Part shown: positions 16,146 through 23,700 of the stretch, piece by piece
How positions within the stretch are numbered: the stretch's first letter is position 1
How the letters are laid out: the number at the start of each line of letters is the position of its first letter
Assembly (NCBI GenBank): GCA_937867025.1
Contig: CALMKH010000033.1
Coordinates: forward strand, 1 to 38,840
Origin: an uncultured Bacteroidota bacterium
Lineage (GTDB): Bacteria; Bacteroidota; Bacteroidia; NS11-12g; UBA955
Direction: 5' to 3'
DNA: 38,840 nucleotides
Position numbers and translations under genes: made by a program
Notes under the pieces: model-generated
Database searches by the model: none
Seen by the model: only the letters and a program-made list of their open reading frames with translations
Told to the model about the DNA's origin: nothing

Positions 16146-17861
16146 TTAGTGTGCGGTTCCTGGCTTGTGATTATGATCCTTGTGATCATCAGGTGCCGGT
16201 TCACTCTGGTCTTTAGGCGCTTCAGCGGCTTTTTCCTTTGGAGGTGTGGGTCTGGTCTTGATCAGCCCTTTTTCAAACATCAGCGATTCCAGGAAGAATT
16301 CCAGCTGATGCTCGTCTATCTTCTTGCCCAGTATCTTTCCGTTTTCATCAACAATAAAGATCGTCGGATTGGCCACGATATTATAATCCTGCCGGTTATA
16401 CGGCCATGGATAATGCCTGTCTATGCGGCACACGTTCACCCATTCCTGCAGTTCCGGACGTTTCCTCATCATTTCCCTCCATTCATTGTATTTGTTCTCG
16501 GTAGAGATGGCATATACCCTCAGGCCGTTATTCTTATGCTTCTGGTAAACCGCATTTACTACCGGTATCACTTCCTTGCAATGACCGCATGTAGGATCGT
16601 AGAAGAAAATAATGGTGAATTTGCCCATGTTTTCATACAGCCTGTGAAATACGCCTGCCGTATCGGCCATATTCAGGTCCGGAGCTATTTTACCGCACAT
16701 GGTAGGAATGGCTTTGTGGGCTTCTTCGCACATTTTTCTCTGCCCTGCCGTATCATCATACCACCATGCCTGGTTCTGGCAATAATATTTATTGATCAGG
16801 TGTATGGTCACATTGTCATGACACATGATCTTCCTGTCCTGGAATTTATTGGTAAGGTACTGGACAAAGTATTTCTGGGTTTCGGTATATGGTACAGTCT
16901 TGCTGATCATGTAATCAACCGCCCATACAAGGCTGTCAGGATCCTGGAACACCACTTTGTCAATATAGTCGTTTATCCTGTTGGTTAGTAACCCTTGCGG
17001 GGCCCTCACGAGTCCTGATTCAGTGAAATCGATATTATCCCAGTAATGCAGTTTGAAATACTGGTATTGCTGCATGGTATCCAGGTTTTCCGGGATTTTG
17101 ACCGTCTGGAATGCATTGAACAGTTTGGTCAGGAAATGCCTTGGATTATCAGCCATATATTTTTCCCTGAAACGGATATCGCTGGCATTGAGTGAATCTA
17201 TGTTCTGCCTGACCTCCTTCTTTTTTGCTTCATCGATACCGGGATCTTTCATCTGTTTTTCCAGCTCATAACGTTTTCTGCCGTAAATGGCCCTTGCTTT
17301 CTGATAAGCCACAAACGCCTCATTTTCTTTTGACCCGGTAATCACTATCCTGGTTTCATCCATGGAGGTGTCAGCCTCGAAGTAAAATTCCTGGTCGTCG
17401 GTGATCGGCAATTCGTAGTACCCGTCCAACTGCGGGAAAACAATCATGTACATACCTCTCTGCAGCATGGGACTTCCGGTAAACACCCCGACACCGTTGG
17501 CATCAAGCGTGCAGGTATCCCTGAAATACTGTTTGTCGCCGAAATTATCAGCGAGGAAAAGATTGACATTTTTGAATCCTTTCATTTTCACCTTGATGGC
17601 ATAGTTGCCGGGAAGCCTGCCTACATTGCTGTTGGTAACAATTTTTGCAGACCCTGGCACCATATCGTTCTGGGTTTGATCAGCCCCGGTTTGTGTCGCC
17701 TGTTTGGCACCGGTTTTGGTTTTGGCAGCCGAAGTATTGGTTTTCTGAGCCGGGGAGGCTGGTTTTTGTTGCGATTTCTTTGCCTGGCCAGTTGCTGAAA
17801 AACTGATGCATGCAGCCATCAGGCAAACAAGTGTTGATTTTAAGGCGTTTGAAGTATTCAT
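16146..17861 (-). CDS. TlpA-like thioredoxin with DUF4369/DUF5106-type regions
   Basis: 571 aa from the ATG at 17861; the ATG at 17867 lies 1 nt from the promoter box. Signal peptide STLVCLMAACISFSATGQA, then a Lys/Gln/Thr-rich linker (about 28-75). Residues about 85-170 resemble DUF4369 (IKVKMKGFKNVNLFLAD...). The middle part resembles DUF5106. The C-terminal domain is thioredoxin-like with FYDPTCGHCKEVIP (CGHC about residue 425), VANPTIFIVDENGKI and the cis-Pro. The tail is His/Asp/Pro-rich (DDHKDHNHKPGTAH) and may bind metal. CGHC is the protein-disulphide-isomerase-like dipeptide setting, so isomerase or reductase activity in the periplasm is likely. Domain names are from memory of similar Bacteroidota proteins. 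Confidence 0.87.
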   Translation of the reverse strand: MNTSNALKSTLVCLMAACISFSATGQAKKSQQKPASPAQKTNTSAAKTKTGAKQATQTGADQTQNDMVPGSAKIVTNSNVGRLPGNYAIKVKMKGFKNVNLFLADNFGDKQYFRDTCTLDANGVGVFTGSPMLQRGMYMIVFPQLDGYYELPITDDQEFYFEADTSMDETRIVITGSKENEAFVAYQKARAIYGRKRYELEKQMKDPGIDEAKKKEVRQNIDSLNASDIRFREKYMADNPRHFLTKLFNAFQTVKIPENLDTMQQYQYFKLHYWDNIDFTESGLVRAPQGLLTNRINDYIDKVVFQDPDSLVWAVDYMISKTVPYTETQKYFVQYLTNKFQDRKIMCHDNVTIHLINKYYCQNQAWWYDDTAGQRKMCEEAHKAIPTMCGKIAPDLNMADTAGVFHRLYENMGKFTIIFFYDPTCGHCKEVIPVVNAVYQKHKNNGLRVYAISTENKYNEWREMMRKRPELQEWVNVCRIDRHYPWPYNRQDYNIVANPTIFIVDENGKILGKKIDEHQLEFFLESLMFEKGLIKTRPTPPKEKAAEAPKDQSEPAPDDHKDHNHKPGTAH

Positions 17862-17868
17862 TATCATG

Positions 17869-17876
17869 CAAAAATA
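17869..17876 (-). promoter_or_regulatory. -7 box TATTTTTG of the TlpA-like gene
   Basis: Perfect TAnnTTTG on the minus strand, 7 nt before the ATG at 17861 and only 1 nt before the ATG at 17867. It decides for the shorter protein and implies a leaderless or near-leaderless mRNA. Confidence 0.45.
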
Positions 17877-17882
17877 ATTAAA

Positions 17883-17914
17883 TTTCTTAGTATACTATAC
17901 AGACAATAATTTTG
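17883..17914 (+). promoter_or_regulatory. Promoter for the MGMT-like gene
   Basis: TTTC (17883-17886), 20-nt spacer, TAATTTTG (17907-17914), about 45 nt before the ATG at 17960. It overlaps the divergent TlpA promoter region. Confidence 0.45.
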
Positions 17915-17959
17915 CCAAAATAGTTTACCGGTGCAAAAAAAATCTTTACTGACGCAAAA

Positions 17960-18283
17960 ATGACAGACGGGAGCTTCTTTCAGAATGTTTTTGAGGTGGC
18001 CAGGATGATCCCAAGGGGTCGTGTCACAAGCTATGGTGCCATTGCCGCTTACCTGGGAACAAAATCCTCTTCGCGAATGGTGGGATGGGCCATGAACCAG
18101 GCTGACAGCACTGTGCCGGCACACAGGGTGCTGAACCGGCGGGGAATGCTTACAGGGAAAGCCCATTTCGGCGGCGAAAAGATGAAGGAACTCCTGGAAA
18201 AGGAAGGCATAGAAGTAAAAAACGACCAGGTGGTGAAATTCCGGGAACTGTTCTGGGATCCGGGAAAGGAATTAATGATGTGA
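17960..18283 (+). CDS. MGMT-family DNA-binding protein without the acceptor cysteine
   Basis: 107 aa, corresponding only to the C-terminal DNA-binding domain of O6-alkylguanine-DNA alkyltransferase. The conserved helix-turn-helix features are present: IPRGRVTSYGAIAAYLG (Tyr25 of the base-flipping Tyr-Gly pair) and SSRMVGWAM with the Arg39 finger. The active-site motif PCHRV reads PAHRV (53-57), so Ala54 replaces the alkyl-acceptor Cys and the protein cannot repair by alkyl transfer. This is the layout of alkyltransferase-like (ATL) proteins, which usually have Trp there and flag lesions for nucleotide excision repair. HF at 69-70 (KAHFGGEKMKELLEKEGI) is as in the family. An ATL-like role is inferred from this homology. 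Confidence 0.88.
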   Translation: MTDGSFFQNVFEVARMIPRGRVTSYGAIAAYLGTKSSSRMVGWAMNQADSTVPAHRVLNRRGMLTGKAHFGGEKMKELLEKEGIEVKNDQVVKFRELFWDPGKELMM

Positions 18284-18371
18284 TTGTGACATTCAGCTAA
18301 ATTTCTGCTGTTTCTGCCCTGCCAGTGAATGATTTGAACGGGTGATGCTTCCGTTTGAAGGACAAATTGTT

Positions 18372-18379
18372 TACTTTTG
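18372..18379 (+). promoter_or_regulatory. -7 box TACTTTTG of the small lipoprotein gene
   Basis: Perfect TAnnTTTG, 7 nt before the ATG at 18387. CTTC at 18348-18351 is the only, weak, -33 candidate. Confidence 0.4.
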
Positions 18380-18386
18380 ATGCTTC

Positions 18387-18584
18387 ATGAATACAAAGTT
18401 AACAACCGCAGCCCTCCTGGTTCTTTTAACCCTTGCCGGAAGTTCCTGCAAATCCGGCTCAAAAGAACAGGAAGAACAAAAACGGGATTCCGTGGAGCTT
18501 GAAAAAGTGGATCAGATGATTCAGAACGAAGACTCCCTTGTCAAGGAAAAGGAAAAACAACTGAAAGAGCAGTACGGCCTTTAA
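18387..18584 (+). CDS. Small lipoprotein, charged coiled-coil-like
   Basis: 65 aa. Signal peptide TTAALLVLLTLAGSSC with a lipobox-like ending at Cys21. The mature 45 residues are almost all charged or polar (KSGSKEQEEQKRDSVELEKVDQM...), with a heptad-like spacing of hydrophobics, so a short helical rod or coiled coil. No domain is recognised. The size recalls small lipoproteins such as Lpp, but there is no sequence link. It converges with the beta-CASP gene; the two stop codons share a palindromic TTAA (18581-18584). Confidence 0.72.
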   Translation: MNTKLTTAALLVLLTLAGSSCKSGSKEQEEQKRDSVELEKVDQMIQNEDSLVKEKEKQLKEQYGL

Positions 18585-20002
18585 AGCTCATACACACTGT
18601 CTTCTTCCGGCATCTCAATAGTTTTCAGACCGACCTTTTCCTTCAGTGCCTGCATGCTGGTGTAATCGCCATGTACCAGGAATATTTTTTTCAGTTTTTT
18701 ATAATTCACGGCTTCAAAGTAACGTATCAGGCCATTCTGATCAGGGTGTGCACTGAACGCGTCAGTTCTGGATACCTTGGCATACACCTGCCGGTCGCGC
18801 TTATTGATCTTCACAGTGGGTTTTCCCTGCAAAAGCTCGTGACCCAGGGTGCCCTCGGCGCAAAATCCCGCTATCAGGATTGTGCTGTACGGATCGCTGA
18901 TATTATGCCTGACATGTTCCTGTATGCGGCCGCCTTCCACCATTCCCGCCGCAGATATGATAACGGCAGGTTCGGGCAGAAGACTAATCATCTGGCTGTC
19001 GCCCGGATCTTCCATGGAATATAGTCCAGGAAACGAAAACAAGTTGCCGTGTTTTGAATAAAAATCCCTGGCTTCATCATTCAGGTTCTCGATATGCTGT
19101 GCATACAGCCTGGTCGTGCGGATGGCAAGAGGACTGTCTGTAAAAATCTTTACATCCGGCAAAAGTCCCTTGACATAAAGCTGGTTGAATGAAAATATAA
19201 CGGCCTGTGTCCTGCCAACGCTGAATGCCGGAATCACCAGCTTGCCCCTGAATTTCACGCATGTATTGGTGATATATTCAAGAAGTATGGCTTCCGCATT
19301 TGTATTTTCAGAATGCAGCCTGCCACCATATGTGCTTTCGGTCACCAGATAGTCGAGCCCGGTCATTGGGACGGGATCCTTGACAAGCTTGGAATTGTAG
19401 TTACCGAGATCCCCGGTGAATCCGATCGTTTTTATTTTACCGCCTTCTTTTACGCTGATTTTAACAGAAGCAGCTCCAAGGATGTGTCCGGCTTCAAAAA
19501 GCTCTACGGTCAAATGTTCGTTCACCTCGAAAGGTTTGTAATATGCCAGGCTGATCATGGCATCAGTAGCCTTGTCTATGTGTGAGCGATTATAAAGCGT
19601 TGCGCTCTGGTGTTTGGCGCTTAACCGGACATGCTTCATTTTCTTTTTTCCGCTCTTTCGCGTGCGGCTTTTTTTATCGCTTTCTATCATCTGGACGTTC
19701 AGCGAATCGATCAGAAGGTTCCTGGTAAGCTCGATGGTCGCTTCAGAACACAATATCTGACCGCTGTAACCCTGCCTGATCAGGTTGGGAAGATTACCCG
19801 AATGGTCGATATGCGCATGGGTAAGTATAACAAGATCAATGTCTTCCGGCAGAAAAGGGAAATTCCTGTTGTTTACCTCAAAATCATCCCGGTTCTCATA
19901 ATCCAATCCGCAATCTACAAGTACCGTGTATCCGTTATCCAATGTCAGCATATGCATGCTGCCGGTCACCTGCCTGGCAGCCCCCCAAAAAGTAATGTTC
20001 AT
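18581..20002 (-). CDS. Metallo-beta-lactamase fold protein with beta-CASP domain (RNA-processing type)
   Basis: 473 aa, cytoplasmic. Metal site HAHIDHSG (62-67) is the classic HxHxDH motif. Further ligands are AGHILGAAS and FTGDLG, and VHGD near the C-terminus. The beta-CASP part carries VIPAFSVGRTQAVIFSFNQL, FTDSPLAIRTTRLY, IISAAGMVEGGRIQEHVRH and FSAHPDQNGLIRYF. These match the CPSF73/YSH1-like group, usually annotated as exonucleases or RNA-specific nucleases. A Lys/Arg-rich insert (about 110-130, SDKKSRTRKSGKKKMKHVRL) would suit RNA contact. The exact substrate is unknown. Transcribed alone, divergent from the small protein at 20120. Confidence 0.93.
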   Translation of the reverse strand: MNITFWGAARQVTGSMHMLTLDNGYTVLVDCGLDYENRDDFEVNNRNFPFLPEDIDLVILTHAHIDHSGNLPNLIRQGYSGQILCSEATIELTRNLLIDSLNVQMIESDKKSRTRKSGKKKMKHVRLSAKHQSATLYNRSHIDKATDAMISLAYYKPFEVNEHLTVELFEAGHILGAASVKISVKEGGKIKTIGFTGDLGNYNSKLVKDPVPMTGLDYLVTESTYGGRLHSENTNAEAILLEYITNTCVKFRGKLVIPAFSVGRTQAVIFSFNQLYVKGLLPDVKIFTDSPLAIRTTRLYAQHIENLNDEARDFYSKHGNLFSFPGLYSMEDPGDSQMISLLPEPAVIISAAGMVEGGRIQEHVRHNISDPYSTILIAGFCAEGTLGHELLQGKPTVKINKRDRQVYAKVSRTDAFSAHPDQNGLIRYFEAVNYKKLKKIFLVHGDYTSMQALKEKVGLKTIEMPEEDSVYEL

Positions 20003-20119
20003 TTATCTCTTTTATTTTAGCGGATCATTTTCATTTCAACAGGGTAAATAATTGCGTTAAAATAATATCAGTGATAATATCTCTTACAATTTCACGTTAA
20101 ATTGTATACTCAGAAAATA

Positions 20120-20617
20120 ATGCATACAAAGATATTGGTAAGAACCATAAATTTTAATGCGCGTTATCAACAATGGATAGAAAAAGACAGGAGCCTGCAC
20201 CTGGAAATGCTTAGGGGCAGCTATGCCAATGAAGCCTTTGGGAACGGATCGGCTGATCTGGAACTCGAGTATTCAGGGGCTTATTCACGCATTACATGGA
20301 GCCCCGCAGAACTTCGTATCGAAGACCTCGGCTGCATGATGGATTATTTCCAGTCCCTGATGTTGAAAAACAGTTATTATCTGAACCTGAGTGATGAACG
20401 CCGCGAAGTGTTTGACACCGGGCTGAAGCTGACCATCCAGAGGCATTATCTCAAACCTGCCGCAGACAACCGGGACGCCTCCGACCGGCAATTCGGCAAC
20501 GTCTTTATTGAACATAGTTTTAACAGCAGGTTTAACTCCTTAAGTATTTCAGCCAATTACCACGGTCAAAACCAATATCACAGCTTTGAAAAACTGATGG
20601 AAATTCTCTTGGGATAA
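20120..20617 (+). CDS. Hypothetical protein, 165 aa
   Basis: Start at ATG 20120 (MHTKILVRTINFNARYQQW). A TTG six codons upstream is less likely. No signal peptide or membrane helix; soluble, slightly acidic, with aromatic-rich segments (LELEYSGAYSRITWSPAELRIEDLG) and a C-terminal YHSFEKLMEIL helix. I do not recognise a family. It stands between the beta-CASP gene (divergent) and the PKD giant, with about 140 bp following it, so it may be monocistronic. Coding status is supported by length and by the absence of a better frame on the other strand. Confidence 0.65.
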   Translation: MHTKILVRTINFNARYQQWIEKDRSLHLEMLRGSYANEAFGNGSADLELEYSGAYSRITWSPAELRIEDLGCMMDYFQSLMLKNSYYLNLSDERREVFDTGLKLTIQRHYLKPAADNRDASDRQFGNVFIEHSFNSRFNSLSISANYHGQNQYHSFEKLMEILLG

Positions 20618-20663
20618 TAATGAAAGTCAGTATATTGTCATTTTTGACAAATTATTTTTTATT

Positions 20664-20695
20664 CCTTGTTTCTTTGTAAAAAAAAATCTACTTTT
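20664..20695 (+). promoter_or_regulatory. Weak promoter candidate for the PKD-repeat protein
   Basis: A CTTG-type box within TTCCTTGTTTC, about 20 nt of spacer, then TACTTTTA (one mismatch to TAnnTTTG). About 65 nt before the TTG start at 20761. Boundaries are approximate. Confidence 0.25.
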
Positions 20696-20760
20696 ACACA
20701 TTATTTGTTTATTGTGCAACTACTAACTGTTTTCTGGGTCTTATCAAACAAACGCGCCTA

Positions 20761-23700
20761 TTGAAAATAAAGTTACTGATACTATTTATTTTAGGAATTG
20801 AGTTGCAGCCGGCATATAGCATTATTGCCAATTTCTCTGCCTCGAAGGTGGTTGGTTGTGCCCCGCTGGTGGTTAATTTCACTGATCTAAGCACCCCAAG
20901 CGTTGGAAATCCCATCATATCCTGGAGCTACGATTTTGGCGATGGCGGTTCTGCCACCATTGCAGATCCCAAATATACGTTTACCAGGTCGGGGACATTT
21001 AAGGTGAAACTAACCGTGTCGGACGGAGGTTCATCGAGTTCATTCACCATGTCCATCAAGGTGCTGAAAAGTCCGATCGCGGATTTCAGCGCCACTAAAA
21101 CCGGATTCTGTCCGGGCGAAACCGTAAACTTCACCAATAAAACAGTAGAAGGCGACACCAGCATACGATCATCCAACTGGGATTTCGGGGACGGAAGCAT
21201 CCTGGCATCAAAAACAGATGTGAGCAAGACCTACCCTCTTGCCGGCTTTTATACGATCAAGCTTACCGTCAGGGATTATCACGGCTGCCAGGATATCATG
21301 ACCAAGATACAGTACATTACGGTTGATGCCGGACCAAAGGCAGATTTCACATTTAGCAGCAAATACACCTGTACATCTCCGCGCAAAGTCAATTTCTCGA
21401 ATAAATCTTCCGGAAACAGCGCGTCATTCAAATGGGATATGGGCAACGGCAACACGTTTACCGATCCGAACCCTGTTGATTTTTACCTTGCGGAAGGCAT
21501 TTACCATGTTAAACTCACAGCCTCCACGACGAACGGCTGCTCCGATACAAAAACAATTCCAGTGGTGGTGGTCTTTGAACCGCTCAAAGCCGATTTCAAC
21601 ACAGAAAAATATATCGGCTGCACCCCTTTCGACCCCAGGTTCAAAAATGCCAGCCTGCCTTCAGGAGCGAGTGTCGACTTTGCATGGGATTTCGGCGATG
21701 GCACCAAATCAACTTCAGAGAACCCATCCAAACTTTACAGTAAGAAAGGCACATATAACGCAAAGTTCAAAATTACCGGTTCGGGATGTTCCGACAGCAT
21801 TACCAAAACCATTACGGTATCGGATAAACCACGCACCACGATTTCCATCAGCGACACTGTGGAATGTGAAGAAGGGATTCTGAAGGTGGTGCTAAAGGCC
21901 CCTTCCCCTGACAATATCGTCAGCCGCACATGGTACATTGACGGAAAAAACATCCAGACCACTGCCGACTCCCTGGTTTACCAGTTCGGCAAACAGCTTC
22001 CTGTCAATCCGCAACGCCGTCCCGGCATATACAAGGCTTTCGTATCCCTGCAGGATTTTGCCGGCTGCGAACAGTATGTCCAATACCCCGATATTGTCGT
22101 ACAATACCTTAAGGCGGGTTTTGAATACTTTGCATTTGGCGGATGTGCGCCATTCAAACCGAAATTACGCGATACCACCATCTGTTCGGTCCCTTCCAGG
22201 CTGAGTTACATGTGGGATGACGGTAATGGCAACACATATTCCTCCCCCCTGCCAGCCATTACTTATCCCAAGGTTGGAAAATATTACCTGTCACTGATTG
22301 TAAAGGATACATTCGGTTGTGTCAGTGAAGAGATCGTCCCCGTCAAGGTAGGCAAGAAGATACCGCCCAGTTTCCGCATCAGTAAAAAGGTTATCTGCAA
22401 CAATGAGGATATAGTCCTTTATAACACCATGCCTGACAGCCTGAAATCGCAGGTGAACAACTGGAAATGGGTACTGCTGTCGAAAGACGGGACCGACAGG
22501 GATTCCTTCAAGACCCAGCTTCGTGAATATCCGGCGTTCCTTTCACCCAAGCTCATCACTGAGAATAATGAATGCCGTGATACGCTTGAAAAGGAAGATT
22601 CCATAACACTTAACCCGCCCCTGGCGGACTTTAAGGTCATTTTCGACACCTGTTATGTCAATACGGCAAGACTTGTACACAACAGCACGCTGGCCACATC
22701 TTTCAAATGGATATTGCCTGACGGGTCTGTATCCACAGACACCACACTTGTGCACAGAATAACAAAACCAAAGACCAAATACCGGGTGATCGCCTATAAC
22801 AAAAACTTCGGATGCATTGACACGAACAAACAGGAAATAGATCCTCCGAAGAATATGTCCGAGATGAGTGCCGTTCTGGATCCCGAACATCCATGCACGC
22901 CTCAGGCATACATACTCAGCAATAACAAAATTGTGATGCCCAGCCGGACGCATTGGGATTTCGGCGACGGAGATACGACCTTCGTTATCGATCCCTATGA
23001 ATGGATGTCTCCCAAGAGCGGAGAAACAGATACGTTCAAACATTTTTTCAAGGCACCGGGAACCTATACTATCAAACATTACGGGTGGGACCGGAGCGGA
23101 TGCCTGTACACATCCTCGGCAACTGTCACCGTGGATGGACCTGATCCTGCCTCCTCTGTCTGGCCGCTTAAAGGATGTGTTCCTTTAAAAATCAACCTGG
23201 TTGATTCATTTGTACCGGACCTGCCTGCGAAGATCACAAAAAAATACTGGGTGATACAGGATGCCGATTCCGCCATCATTGTTCCCAATAAGGACACTAC
23301 GCATCAATATATTATCGAGAATATGCCGCGCAACGGCGATACCATCATTCACGCCGAGTTTTTTGTGGAAGATGAGAACGGATGTAAATCGTCGAGAGTT
23401 TTCAAGATAAGGCCGTCCGGTCCCAAAGCATCCATAGATGTAAGCACACAATTAAAATGTGATGTATTGCAATTCAATTTTGAAATGGTGATTGACTCCA
23501 ACTCCACCTATTTGCCTGCAACTGTTGAATGGAAAATGGGTGACGGAAATACTGTAACGGACAGCAAATTCAGCTATGTATTCGAAAAGGCTGGTTATTA
23601 TTTTATAAAGGCCAAATTAACGGATGCGCTGGGATGCACATTTTCAGATGATATTGACGTCGGCGCCTCCCAGCCGGAATTACTGGCCCGTTTCAGCATT

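Noticed and set aside
17960-18283. Calling this an active O6-methylguanine transferase
   Set aside because: The acceptor Cys is replaced by Ala in PAHRV and the N-terminal domain is absent.
18581-20002. Beta-lactam resistance from the metallo-beta-lactamase fold
   Set aside because: The beta-CASP motifs place it in the RNA-processing group; no signal peptide for periplasmic action.
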